DNA of 64,000 nt from Coffea arabica (GCF_036785885.1 NC_092320.1:13827557-13891556); one strand, 5' to 3'. Numbered from the stretch's first letter, positions 36,486 to 53,366 are shown. A program made the numbers and translations. Notes: generated by a model from the sequence alone, not told the origin.

Positions 36486-37924
36486 GGGTAAAATACAAGG
36501 AACCTCCTTGTGGTTTCGCGAAAAGACACCTCACCCCCTTATCGTTTAGAAACCTACACATAAACACCATAAACTTCATAACTAAAATGGAAATTACCTT
36601 TTGAACCGGCTTAGTTACCGGCAGAAGGTCAAATACCTTGGCAGGCTGTCCAATTCCTTCACAAAAAAGAAAAAAGCTACTGTCCAGGGAAACTAATTTG
36701 TACAACGTCGACCAAAGAGATATCTGCGATTCGACTTCACTCTCCCACCCGATATAAGCATACAGAAGAGAGAGAAGGCAGAAGCGAAGAGATCCGCAAC
36801 ACTCCTCCTTTCTCCAGTCTTGCAATGGTATCAGCAGCATGCGACACCACCAAAGCAAATTTGCTATGAATCAGATCTGCCATACAGATTGACAAGAAAC
36901 GAGCTTTGTCAGGAAAATTGGTGCTGATAATCACGTGAATGCAGATGTCGAAAAGAAATGTTTGCCAAGCTTGAGAAGATTGAAAATAAGAGATTGCAGT
37001 TGTTACGGACTTCGAATCTGAGGAGAAGAAAGTGCAGTGAGGCTTGTTAAAACAGAGACCCAATGCTTCAGGTCTGTAGGAACAACATTGATGAAAGAGG
37101 GAATATGGTATCGCAAGATTTTCCATCCAAATTTTTTATTCTGAGTTTGAATATCCTTCAGAACACTCTGCAACATGAGACGACCTTTAGTAGTGAAGAC
37201 ATACCTTTCATTGTTCAGAAACGGGAGAGTTGAGTTCTAGCTTTACCATGTCTGTCATTGAATGGATCCTCTGGTGAAAAATTGCTAAAATACATAACCA
37301 GTTCAATTTCCATATATGGCAAGCAAATTTAGTCAATGAAATTCCATCTGGAAGTTGTAAATTTTTAAAAACCAGAAGACACACGGATCAAACACTTTAT
37401 CCAAAACCTGTGCCCACTTAAAAAGCAAAAAGACAAAAAAAAAAAAAAAGGAATTAGCAGAAGTTGAAATACTGGTCCTGCGGATTTATTAACTATTTGT
37501 ATTTGTAGCCCTGGGTTAGTTCTTCACTACATTAATTTCGAAGAGATCGGTTAACTTTGGCTCAGATCTGCTTTAGCCTTTGGAATTTGTTTGAACCTTG
37601 CCTGAGTGTAGCAGTCAATGAAATCCGATGTTGTAATTTCGATTCTTTAATCTGTAGTGGATTACTCTCCATTCATGGGGATCGAGAAGGGTGCTGTTCT
37701 GCAGGAAGCGAGGGTCTTTAATGATCCTCAATTGGATCCTAGGAGATGTTCACAGGTCCAGTTTTCAGCCTGTCTTGTTACCTGGTATTCGACCAGCACA
37801 TCCGGTTAAAGGTCAATTTTCACTTTAGTAATGAAGTTTAAGGTGTTTATGTGTATGTTTCTAAACGATAGGGGAGTAAGGTGTCTTTTCGTGAAATCAC
37901 AAGGGAGTTTTTTGTATTTTATCC
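36486..37924. mobile_element. MULE-like element with unidentified core
   Basis: It is 1,439 bp long with TIRs of about 165 bp. The left end GGGTAAAATACAAGGAACC pairs with the inverted right end GGATAAAATACAAAAAACTC. The shared inner block is GAAAAGACACC followed by CGTTTAGAAAC. It is flanked by a 10 bp duplication AAAAAAATAA at 36476-36485 and 37925-37934 (A-rich, so slightly weaker evidence). The core holds a 129-codon minus-strand frame at 36737-37126 that I cannot identify and that may be captured host DNA. It ends about 470 bp before the HCT-like gene. Confidence 0.8.
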
Positions 37925-38253
37925 AAAAAAATAAAAAGGAAGAGAGAGAAAATTCAACGTAGCTGTACTATAAATATGTACAGCCAGCGGCAATTACAGT
38001 CGTTGCCTGGAAAAGAGAAGCCTCCCTCTTTCACAAGACACTTTTGTGGTCATCTTTCAATAGCCGCTCTTCCTCATCACATTCCACCAAGGACAAAGGT
38101 ACGGGTACTTATAGCCAAGCAAAATTGCACAAAGTCATTTTCCAATTTGCTTCTGAAACGTCAGGACAAAAAAAATCTGTAACTCTAACACATAAATTTT
38201 CAATTGACTTCCAATTCCTCTATCTCATCTGCCCTGCACTTCTATTTATCTAG

Positions 38254-42191
<3,938 letters not shown>

Positions 42192-42580
42192 GAAATTTTG
42201 AAATATCAACAACAATCAATAATCAAGCTTCTGGAAGAGAATGGATGGAATTACCATTTTTAGATGGTACAAATCAAGGCAGCCTCGTGACACTTGTGAT
42301 TGGATTGGGACTCTCTTTTTTGTATTGGTGTTTTGCTTAGTGATTTTCCCATTTTCTTTATCATGGCCAGAGCATTAATTAGCTGGATAGAAATGCTTGA
42401 TTGCTTGTTCCGCTTGCAAAATAGGGCATGCCGCAGATGATGCGTATTATCAAGGACTTGTTGCTATAAGCCTTTGACTGGTTGCCTATTGCCTCCTATT
42501 TGATTGTTGATGTGTGTCATTATCCCTTCGCGAATCTTTACATCATGAACGGTTGAGAGTTCAGAATTAGTTAAATCTAA
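42192..42580. other. 3' flank of the HCT-like gene
   Basis: It presumably holds the 3' UTR. No other feature was recognised. Confidence 0.45.
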
Positions 42581-42814
42581 GGTGCATTCGAGTCGAGGGG
42601 ACCGTGTGTAGTGTGACTTGAGGTAAAATAATTGAATTTGAGCTCAATATCGAACTCGTCGAGCTTTTTTAAAAGTCGAGTTCAAACTCGAGTATGATTT
42701 CAGTTTATCTTATTCGAGTTTGAATTTGAGTTCGAATTTAATTAAATTTAATTGAGTCTAATCAAAATCAATCGAATTTAATTCGAGATTAATCAAGTTC
42801 ATCTAACAAAATTA
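42581..42814. repeat. TCGA-rich dispersed repeat, left half
   Basis: It is rich in TCGAGTTCAAACTCGAGT and GAACTCGTCGAGCTTTT words. It is interrupted by the transposon at 42815, and the matching right half resumes at 44269. Confidence 0.6.
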
Positions 42815-44268
42815 GGGAAAATTGTCAATTTAGTCCTCAAACTACTTTACTAAAGCCGATTTGGTCTCTCAACATTTTATTGCATGAATTAAGTCCCTTA
42901 ACTAAAATTCTTGTGCCAATTGAGGACCTTTATGGTGTCACCACCCAAAACACATGTTTCTGTACAGAAACCAACGGCAACGCAAGGGCTTTTTTGGAAG
43001 TACACAGTAGGATTTCTGCGGGAAGCAAGACAGAAATCATTTTACATCCAAATTGGGGGAAACCTTTAAGTAACGAGAAAATAGAGGATTCAAGTGAAGA
43101 GAAATGCTGGGGGTGGTGGTGATGCTGCTGTGGGTGCAAGGACTGCTGCTTCTCCTCGTGCTCACTCTCCTGCAAGGGGGAATGTTAAAGTTTTGAATGA
43201 GAGCTAGAATCAGAACCAGCAACAACCGATGTCACTCAGTTGAAGCAATTCCAAGAAGGCAGAACATTCTCCCTACAGGAGAAATCCCTCGAGTGAGATT
43301 GACACAATTGTGGTTGCTGAAAATATGTTTTTGCCTGGTAGCAAGGCCTCTAACAGTATCATCACCCAGGTATGCATGCTCAGAGCACTATTTGGTGGCA
43401 TCAAACATTTTTTTTTTGTTTAATTGCTTCTATTTTGTTAGTGAAGCCTACTTATTACTGTTTTTCTTTATACCACTGTTGCTTGAGTTTAGTGATACAT
43501 GAAAAAAATAATGTGGGATATATTAATGATTTCATTCACATTAGTCTCTCTTGTCTACAATACCCAAATTGGACAGCATTGTATCTCCAATGTTGTGTGG
43601 ATTAAGGCTAGTCTATATTGTCTCTCTTGATGCTTTAGATTGAGGTGAACGATCATTAGTAAAGCTATTTCCATATCTTTGAATAACAAATCCTAGGACT
43701 AGTCTAATACTGCTTGGTATACTCTAGCAGGCACCCATTCAGAAGCCAAATTCTGATTACACAACGAACAATAAATTTGCAGTCCAAGGGGCTGAGAACA
43801 AAATTAGCAGCAGTAAAGGTATTGCAGACCACAGTGCGACCAATCCGAACTTAAAATATAAGGAGCAGCAGCATCTGATATCTGAAGTGGCCAAGGCTCC
43901 GCAAGCAATCACCTCCAATGTCGCAGTGAACACGGTCAAACCCCATGGCTCCGCAAGCAATCACCACCACCCGCAGCATTTCTCTTCACCTGAATCCTCT
44001 ATTTTCTCACTACTTAAAGGTTTCCCCTAATTTGGATGCAAAATAGTTGCTGTCTTGCTTCCCGCAGTAATCCTACTGTGTACTTCCAAAAAAGCCCCTG
44101 CGTCGCCGTTGGTTTCTGTACAGAAACATGTGTTTTGGGTGGCGACACCATAAAGGTCCTCAATTGGCACAAGTATTTTAGTTAAGGAACTTAATTCATG
44201 CGATAAAATGTTGAAGGACCAAATCGGCTTTAGTAAAATAGTTTGAGAACTAAATTGGCGATTTTCCC
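42815..44268. mobile_element. Pack-MULE-like transposon with At1g65710-like gene fragment
   Basis: It is 1,454 bp long with TIRs of about 308 bp (42815-43123 and 43960-44268) beginning GGGAAAATTGTC, or GGGAAAATCGCC on the right. It is flanked by a 10 bp duplication AACAAAATTA at 42805-42814 and 44269-44278. The core is host-derived (see 43124-43962). A 19 bp direct repeat, GGCTCCGCAAGCAATCACC, sits at the right core/TIR junction (43895-43913 and 43947-43965). It has no transposase. Confidence 0.87.
43124..43962 (+). pseudogene. Captured two-exon fragment of an At1g65710-like gene, with intron
   Basis: Exon-like block 1 (about 43124-43369) reads AASPRAHSPARGNVKVLNES, then NQNQQQP, then SNSKKAEHSPYRRNPSSEID and ends IITQ before a GTATGC donor. 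The intron runs to a TCTAGCAG acceptor. Block 2 (from 43731) reads APIQKPNSDYTTNNKFAVQG and continues to TVKPHG. The order and residues match my memory of the uncharacterised basic, Ser/Arg-rich plant protein At1g65710. Two in-frame stops in block 1 show that it is a dead copy. Retention of the intron indicates capture from genomic DNA, not from mRNA. Confidence 0.65.
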
Positions 44269-44480
44269 AACAAAATTAATATTTTATACGTAATTTTAAA
44301 TAAAGGATATTATTGACATTTTATAATAATAAATATAAAAATTAAAAAATTTGATTAAATTCGTCGAGCTTTCGAGTATAAGAATTTAGGGATTAATCTC
44401 GACTCGTGAGGTCAAACGAGTAACTTAAACTCGATCAAAGTGAACTCAAGTCGAACTATTGATTGAATAGCTTTCAACCT
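44269..44480. repeat. TCGA-rich dispersed repeat, right half
   Basis: It resumes after the 10 bp duplication with ATTCGTCGAGCTTTCGAGT and AACTCGATCAAAGTGAACTC. Together with 42581-42814 it forms one repeat copy split by the later transposon. Confidence 0.6.
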
Positions 44481-44699
44481 TTAAGTCAAATTATTTGGTT
44501 CAGTATCCCTTAGTTACATGTACAAGTTGATAACGTTCAATTCCTGAATTGGGTCCCCCCCAACACATGCTTTGATAGGACCCGTGCACGGCAAAGAGTT
44601 CAACTCATAAATCCCTTTCAAAAAGATAAAGGATAAATCACTGAGGGACAGATTTCTTACTGGACGTCTTTCACTGTCATCTCCAATTAGTATTTTTCT

Positions 44700-44925
44700 T
44701 GTTTGACAGTAAGAAAATTTAAAACATATTATTTGAAATAATTATTATAAGAGATTATTTGAAATATTATTTAAAAGAATGATTGTAACGCTTTTTATGA
44801 TATAATATATGTGAGATAAAAATTATGTGATTTAAAAAATAAAAAAAAATTATTAAAAATGTGTTTGTGAAATAGACAAATAAATTTGTAAAATAATACC
44901 AATCCAAATACACCCATTGAATAAA
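44700..44925. mobile_element. Degraded MITE of the TTATTTGAAATAATTATT type
   Basis: It contains TATTATTTGAAATAATTATT, then a partly duplicated inner block, TTTTTATGATATAATATATG with GAGATAAAAA, and ends AATACCAATCCAAATACACC. It is related to the elements at 24.1 and 28.9 kb. Confidence 0.5.
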
Positions 44926-47900
44926 TCCAGTGGGCTCCAACAAAAGGAGGCGTGTAATGGTATCCTACTAGATATATATAGAAAGCAAGGACAGTTACAG
45001 AATTTCGAGAAGTGACTGAAAGGTTGAATTTCTATGTTGATGGGATTAACATCCAAGTGAAGCACATGTTTAGCAGAAAATAATAATGGTTTGTCTAGCC
45101 AGAGCTTTAACTCGTGGTTTAAGCGTTAGTTTTATGAAAAAAAAAAATTGAAGTTTACTAGAGGTTCTTATTTACCTAAACGTTAGTTTATAAACCAAAA
45201 TAGATCGAACGTGTTGTCTAAATGTGCAATAGATGTAATTATGGCTGTGTTTAGTGTTGATGAAATCATAAAATAATAATCAACAGATTGATAAGAAGTT
45301 AGTCTTTATGTTGGGATACTGAAATTTCAGTCTAACTACCAACTAAAGTGTTTTTAATTAGTAGGCTACTTCTCAGAACCATTGTAAAACCATCTAACGT
45401 ATTAGTGATATGTTCTGACCTTAGAATGAGGTGAGCTTTACCCCTAAACTTTTTTTACTGACTGAAAAAGGGGAGAAATAATGAAATGATATGTGTATCA
45501 ACCAGTGTAACACTCATTGGAAAAGGGTTTTTTTTTTTTTTTTTTTAATATCAGATGCAGATAGTTAGTCCCCCTATTAAACACCTCTCCGTTAAACAAA
45601 AGCTTAATTATTCATATTGATTCTCTCAAATTGATTTTAAACACTTGATTTAACTGTAATTTACCAAAAATATTAACACACTTTACACCTTTATCAAGTA
45701 CTAATTGAACACCAGTTAGACAAACTCGTAAAATCTACATAAAAAATTTCACACATAAATCTTGGGAGACTGATAATTATATGCTTTTATGGCTAGCTGC
45801 AAGTTTTATTTTTTTTTCCCGAATACTAATATCATGTGCCCTCATTAATGTTGTTTGGCTGTAGTGATTATCATCATACCCTCTCGATATTATGCCAAAA
45901 AAGGTCGCGTGATCTAAGAGCTATGCGTGCATCACAAATCACAATCTCCAATTAGGATTAAAGTTCCGTTTTCCACAGAAAACTCTTTGTCAATCAAAAT
46001 TTATTGGGTAAAGGAGAAAGAAAAAAAAAAGAAAATTGCATTTATAGGATGAGAAATGTAATTAATATCAGCTAATTATAATTGCTTGTCAAGAAGAAAA
46101 ATACAAATAGTCTTAGCGTGGATAGATAATTACATATGAGTGGAAACTTAGGCGTTCAATTATTGTGATGTTAACACCATTAATACTATGCAGTATATAG
46201 CTGCAGAAATCGACTTCATTCCAGTCCACAGATAGTTTTTTTTTTTTTGGTCGAAACGATAAGTTTCTTTCAGCCCACTGATAGTGCTCTAGAACTTTAG
46301 GAATACTGCCAATATGCATTTACTATTGCATTATTTTGGAGTCGCTGTGGAACTGTGGAAGAGATTTGGATTAAAGTCGTATGTGTCGATTGTCAATTAA
46401 TCAATAATCATACTGAGTAATAATCACCTTTTGTTTTGTTTCTTTGCAGGTAAATGCAAAAGGTTTGGCGACCACCAAAGTGTTGGCAGGAAAGATGATT
46501 AGTCTTGATTGTGAAAGATAAAGGTTAGGATTAGATGATTAGTGAAAGATACATTATTTTGAAAATGAGTTGTGGTGGCTTTTCCCCTAACAGCCATCTC
46601 CCAACCCTATGTACGAAACCACCACTACATTTGCGGAATTTACCTAGCACGAAACAAAGTTTTATTTTATTTTATTTTCTCTTCTCTTCTCTAGGGTGAG
46701 ATTTAAAGAGCGGAACGGGGGAGAAGGAATCACAAAACAATAAGATGCTATTTCTTTTTGTACCTTTCTTTTATTTTAATTAGAGCTGTCAATCGACTTT
46801 TATGAATTGAATTTTAACAAGTTCAAACTCGATTCACAAAATAAATACAACTTTAGAACTCGGGCACAGATTAAATGGTACACCTTCTGCAAACATAAAA
46901 ACCTTGTCGTATAAGAGCCTAAAATAAGTTCAACTCACAATGTTACGGGTATAAGCAAGAAAAAGAATACTCCGCAGCCTACATTTCAAGAGACAAGTAG
47001 GGAAGCTTGTTTAATTACTGACATCAACTGTGGCCTTCTTTCTTCAAGCCACAAGTGAATAGCAATAATGCAAAGACAAGTTTTCAGTATTTAATTCTTA
47101 GACCCTTGCTTTTCTTGAGGATAGGTCTTGCCATAGCAAAATACTTGTGGTTAGAACAAGACATCAATGTATGTAACCAAGGTATTGTCTACAAACCATA
47201 ACTGTCTAATCTTAGACTTCACATTGCTCCGGAGGAAAATCATTTGAACTCACACAATGTGGTGTCCGCATCATAGTCTTTAGTACATTCTCACGAATCT
47301 ACGGTTTCACCACTCAAAATTAGGCCTAAGCCTAGGTTCATATTATAGATCTTCTCTGCCCTTCTTCCATGCAATCTTTTCTTTTTTTTTTTTTTTTTGA
47401 GAAGGTTTTAAGCATGCATGTATATTAGACTCTCATGCGTTGTTGTCTAGTTGATAACCTTATTATGATGCATGGGATCTGAATTCTTTAATAAAGAAGG
47501 GCGAGAGAAGGTTTCATGATTATAAAAATTGACTTGTTTACACGCATCTGAAAAATGGAATCACATTATATGGAATCACATTATAGTACTCCCTCTGTTC
47601 CAAAATTTTTGTCATACTTTTTATTTTTGAGATATTCTAAAATACGGCGAATTTCTCGAAATAATGTTAAAATAAGCCTTGAATCAAATACAGAAAAGCT
47701 ACCAATCAGGACACAGTAAAACCTAATCAGAATAATATCGTGCCTGTTTCATTTTTTTTCTGTCATACAAATATCTTCTGCTCAAACCCAAAATTGTAGC
47801 AGTATATCCTTCGTCACCACCTTCAAGCATTATTCTACAAAGAACAAAATCCGTTTCAGTCAGTTTAGGGAAAATATAATTAGATTTCATGATATATATG

Positions 47901-48177
47901 GCAAAAGTTCAGCAAGATGAGTGATTCAAATAGAAAATACTAGTAACAATTAAAGCACTAAAAAGACAACACCCCTACGCTAAATTTTCCCATTTGGATC
48001 TGTGCCGAAGTAGTACTAGCAGTAGTTGTCTGTTGGAAATTCAATTCCAGTCCAACTCAAAGATGGTTCACAACCCAAGAAACATTTCTAATGATGTTAA
48101 TCGACACTTCAACAATGGGTAATACTCAATGAGGTGTTAGTGTTCCACAGTCAAACTAGGTAGATAGGTAGGTATCA
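44926..48177. other. Intergenic region, no supported gene
   Basis: It contains homopolymer T runs at about 45526-45546 and 47380-47398. A Stowaway-like terminus, TACTCCCTCTGTTCCAAAAT, lies at about 47586. No exon chain was found. The right edge should hold the 3' UTR of the ankyrin gene. Confidence 0.45.
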
Positions 48178-51100
48178 TCAAATCCTTCTCTTGATAGTAA
48201 GGGCACGAAAGGCCCAATGAGTAGCCCAACAAAGCCTGGACCCAGGTTGCATGCCTCTGATTATTTTCTGAGTTCCCCTTGGTGGCGCTGGCACAGGCGC
48301 AGACCTGGGCATGAATCTTAGACATGTATGGAATGATTTCAACGAAGAAACCGAGATTCCAGCAGGGAACGGGGAATTCATTTGAATCTGCCGCTGTCCC
48401 CCATCACCATTTACGGAGTTCTACATGAAAACCAAGATGCTTTGTCAGTGCACTTCAAGGTTGGATCACACAAATAATAGGAAATTGTGACAGGAAAGCA
48501 CCAAAGCATGAGCAGCAACTAATAGCCCGACATCAAAAGCCATAGACACAAATGGTACACAGAAAGCAAACCAAGCCTACAAGAGGTAGGTAAATTGATC
48601 CCCCATTGTTCTTGTACTAACCAAACATAATGAACTTCCAAAGATAGCCTGATAGGGACTCAAACAAGTACCTAGTTGCTTCAGTAAAACAACAGCAATG
48701 TTGATACTGCCTGCGTCTGAATATTAGTCCACAGACAATTGCATTGTATTTTACCCAAATGACTTATGCGGTGTGTCATAGCATAAAGATCAACCTCGGG
48801 CTGTATCAGAGTGCATTGAGATACTTAACTAAAGTACACATCTGGGCAATCCGGGTTGTGGCAACTACGCAATAAAGTCTAATAACATAAAAGCAATTTC
48901 AAAACTAGATCACCATCGCTTTTGACGATCATGTGATTTAAGAGTACCTTAATTAATCTAACAATGTTCTGAGCATAAAAGCGTTCAATAAGAAATGTAG
49001 TAAAGAAATCTTTGTTGTAGCACAATGTAATGTATAAATAGCCTTATACCTTAGTCTGGGGTTATAGCATGTTAAAGCTCCTCTCATGCAAAGATTAAAA
49101 ATGCTTTCACAACCTTGTTTGATGTCTCTTTTGATATATATAGGCCAGAATTTTTGGGATAGTTTCATTCTTGAAAACATGGAACATGCAAAAGGTTGAG
49201 AAAAAGAATGTATCTTTTAAGTCAATTTACTAGAATTTCAGTTTTTAATCCAAATGGTCACTATTAACAGAAGAAAAGGAGATATTAGTTATTTATGCGA
49301 TTCCAACCTATCATCCAGTTGACACCAGTCAATTGGAGAATGTTACCTGATTGAAGTCAGACCAGCTTGACTTGGGCTGCAGTATATTGTCAAGAGCCAT
49401 ACTGAGTCTTGCTGTTACAGGGGGAAAAGGAAACAATTTAGCAATGATCCTTTTGCCCAATTGAACTCTTTCTTCACATCCTTTTGTTTAATTTAATTTC
49501 CAGTTTATCTTTCACAATCACTAATAAGTGACCAAAAAACATGTAGATGTTGACCATTTACCTGATTCCTGGAGGTTCAATCTGGTCACCATGCTTGTTC
49601 CGCCACATTGCCAGTATCAATTCAAGAACAAATAGGGTGAAGGTCAGTGATAGCTAGTATTGCATCAATACTTTATTACATTTCACAATTCACACCCTTG
49701 CGTTTAGGCAATATTTCTGCTAGATCCCTCAAATTATAAAATAAATTACATTAAGAGCCTCTAACAGACAATGGAGGACAACCTAGGCTCACCTCAGAAA
49801 AGGTTCTAGCCTAAATACCAACTGCATGGAGTAGGGAGGATGTTGTATTGCAAGATCGTGGTGGAAGCTTTGGTTTTTCACGCCCTTGATGTGGTAGCAG
49901 AAAAAATTTAATAGGAATAGTTTCACGAACTAATCCAAAAAACAAATCAGGAGTTGATACATGATAGTACCCCAAAAGGAAAACCAAGATTCAACAAGAA
50001 TCCCATCTAGATTCAACAAGAATCCAACCTTGTAAACACTCAAGAAAAGGAAAAAAATCCAATGCAGAAGTATTAAAATTTTAATAATAATGTCAAAAGC
50101 TGTCCAAATAAATCCTAGGAACACTTATTTATGGGCCTTAAGTATTATAAATTGAAAAGGAAAGAAAATACACTTGAAATCGGCAAAAACGAATAAAATC
50201 AGAATAGCAGCCACCTTAGAATTTCTTTAGTGTGTTGCAGATCTGCATAGCAGATCCAAAAGGGGAGTCTCAGCCCCCAATCTGCAGCTGGACCTGATCT
50301 GCATGCGGATCACTTTTAGAAACAGATCCTGCACTATTTTTCCTTCCTTCTTCCTTCATGTACTCCTTTGTCGACAATTATAGCTAATAATAGGAAAACT
50401 AAATAAAAATAACTAAAAATACTAATCAAAACTATGAAAACTACCCTAACTAAGAATCCTAAAACGGCACCTTGGGCGGCTTTATTGATACGGACTACGG
50501 ACAACGGATTAATGAATCTAGGATCCTTGTTCGGGATCAGCCACAAGTGGCCCCCTCGAGGGTGATGGCTTTTGGGCCCATGGCAACATTTTAATTTTCC
50601 CCAAATTTCAGATCTTACTACTTTTGTCATTTAAAACTTTCCAGAAAAAGTCCCAAAACTTACATAGGCGCAATTATTTTCTCAATGGAGGCCAATTGGG
50701 TAAAACTTCAGGGGTAAATACTGTGAAAAAAAATAAAAATGGTAATCTTACCAAACACAAGCTAGGTGATGGCACTAAAAAGAACAAGAATTTTTCATAG
50801 AATCATGAAAACGAAGAAGCATATAAAACTACCTATATAATGCTTGCCAACTTATATCAGACACATCAATGTCCTCCGTCTTCAAAGCAAACCCCAAATC
50901 TGAGCAAACAAATCACATTTCGTACAACGATGTGTGGTGGTATATCATTCTGAAAGAGAAAGAAAGCTTACTTAAGTTCAAGATGAATAAGAAAAAGTAG
51001 TGGTACCAAAATAAAGTGCTGGAAATGCATACCCCAAGTGCAATGAAGTAGCGAAATCTATCAATGGGACCGCCAGCCTTATCAAAAACATTAAGCATCA

Positions 51101-53366
51101 ATCCCATAGAACCTATTGCATCTTTCATTTGCCTGCACCTGTTCAACTCCTCATTATGGGCAGTACCCATTAACTTAACCTCTTGATCAAGTAATAAAGC
51201 TAATTCTTTTAGGATGCACTGCCCAATAAAGGATCCATCAACACTGTTATCAATAGCCGGAGCAAGTAATTTTTCCCTAGCAACCAACAATAGAGCAACT
51301 AGCTCAACAAGTCTCCCCTCATGAACATTTGAGGAACTTATCACCTGCAACTCTTCAGTATGCAAGGCCAGCAGTTTTAAGGTCTCCAATGGCTCTGCCT
51401 GTCAAAAGGGATAACCGATCAAAAAGGTGAACAGCATTCCTATACTAGTTTAACGACATACAATTGTGACAGGTGAAAAGGTTTAAAGAAAGAAGGGAAA
51501 GACGGAAGCACCATTTCCGGCAGGCAAAAAATATAAATTAGCTTGAAGATCGATTTATTGGGACTCCAATCACGCAGGAATGGATGACAGCCTATTGCCT
51601 CAAGTGCCACACTTAGGGGAGCTTTCCACTATATCTTGACCCATGAACGCTGCAAGGAAGGGAAGTTAAAGCTCCATGCTTCAGAAAAACATCTGTAAGG
51701 CCGCAACATAAATTTTCAGCTGCATAGTGCAATGGGTAAAACCCACATTTGAGCGTCACATTAAGATCCACAGATAGTCCAGTCTTTCCTTCCAGCAATG
51801 CCGTGGCACAAGCTAATGCTTGGTGGGAACATATCCACATCAGCACATCCTTTGAGTCAAGTACACTTTCGTTAGTCACAAAATTCTTCTTTTCCAACAC
51901 CCTTCTAACCAACGAAACAAATCGAGACTTATTATCAATCCGAATAAGATCTTCAACTTGCTTATGCAACCTAAGTGCTTTCTCACAGTTGTATTTCTGC
52001 CATATCAACAGAAGCTGGTAAAGATACAAAAGGGGGAGAGAAACAAAGGAAAAAAAATGACCAAGGAGTACTTTATTTGCACATAGTATTCTACCACCAT
52101 CCAAGATGAATAAGAACACCTACCTACTTCAAAAGAATTTTGTAGATGTCATTGCATATTCAAAACCATGCAAGAAGTCTTTACACTTTTGAAACGGCCT
52201 ACTACCTAAACATCTTGCACATACTGGGGAAAAGAAAAACTAGGATGCAACAGAAAAGCTACACTACATTCCTAACAATGCAAATAGGTTCAACAAGAAA
52301 GCAGAACTACTGAGGACAACAACCCACTCATTCGCTAACCTTGCCAACTCATTGGAACCAACAAAAGTATGACTAGGAAAGCAATCAGCAGATGACACAA
52401 ATAACCTCACGAAGGATCAGAAATGATATCATCTCAAACATATATGTTCCTAACTTACAAAGTGAACTTCGGTCTTTTATTTCTTTCAAGGACACCTGTT
52501 ACACACTCAAACATATGCTTATTTCCATGTTTAGGTTACTCTAAATTCCAAATCATGGATAGCTTATGAAGACCACAGCATATAAGTGCAAACAATGCTC
52601 GTACCAGTAGTACAGAGTTGTGGACAGATCCATTATATAGATTATACAAGAGTACGTAAATTAATGCGCCTGAGCAGGAATTCAGTTACCAAAAGCAAAT
52701 TGAAGGCGAAACATGATAGTGAGACAAAATCAAGATTTAAAACACGTGCAATTAACACGAAGTTTGATGCCAAAATCAACACATGATCTGCAGTAGTTGG
52801 CAAAAAAAATAACCAGAGTTCTGTCTTTAATAGTATACTCTTCTTGGGAGAACAATTTAGAATGACTTTTTTCATAACGTGCTGCTCTGGAAATTGAACC
52901 CGGAGAAATTCTGTTCTAAATAGATTTTCTCTTCTGTTGTCCCAGAAAAATAATAGAAAAGAAAAACATTAAAAGTAACTTTTTTTCCACCCAATTCAAT
53001 GTACTGCCCTGAAAATTGAATTCGAACAAATTTTGCCTAAACAAATCCTCTTTTCTTTCTTTTTTCCATACACAAAAACAGAAAACAAAAGCGTGAAAAA
53101 TTACATCTTTTTCAGCTAAAACTACAGAAGCTAATTGCAGCATTTTTTTTTTAAGCACACAAAAGGTGGGGCTGGACAAACAATTTCCTTTTTGTTTCTC
53201 AAGTGTCTTGAAAGCATATTATTTCTCCATTTTTATTTTTTCTGTTCCTCAAAAGAAATTTAGCAATAGACAGAAAAACAGAAAATAAGGAAAGCAAGAG
53301 AGTGAAAATACCACATAATCAAGCATGTTGACCTCTCAGACTTAAGACTCAGCTCCTGTGAAGCTC
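48178..53366 (-). CDS. Ankyrin-repeat family protein gene, with frameshift (possibly pseudogene)
   Basis: Exon blocks on the minus strand: 53366-53312 (start MLDYV at 53326), 51996-51512, 51398-51033, 50899-50833, 49653-49562, 49407 to about 49346, and 48420-48178 (stop). Block 2 includes EDLIRIDNKSRFVSLVRRVL and the ankyrin-type GFYPLHYAAENLCCGLTDVF with LKHGA. Block 3 is helical and Leu/Glu-rich. The last exon ends in a basic tail. Block 2 is 485 nt, one base short of the phase its neighbours need, and the frame breaks at a run of four G at 51616-51619. Beyond it a conserved-looking frame resumes (SVALEAIGCHPFLRDWSPNK). Phases of blocks 4 and 5 also do not fit perfectly. The protein would be cytosolic with unknown role. 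It resembles Arabidopsis ankyrin-repeat family proteins. Confidence 0.6.
49680..50640 (-). repeat. Possible retrotransposon-derived segment in an ankyrin gene intron
   Basis: On the minus strand, 50400-50440 and the flanking bases read like the T-rich TTTTTAGTTATTTTTATTTAG 3' portion of plant LTR retrotransposons. A GC-rich stretch (50520-50580) precedes it. AGATTCAACAAGAATCC is tandemly repeated at 49988-50026. I could not define LTR ends or a TSD, so this is tentative. Confidence 0.25.

Noticed and set aside
42880..43225. Several short frames on both strands
   Set aside because: They fall in the TIR and at the edge of the captured fragment. The real coding signal is the interrupted plus-strand frame.
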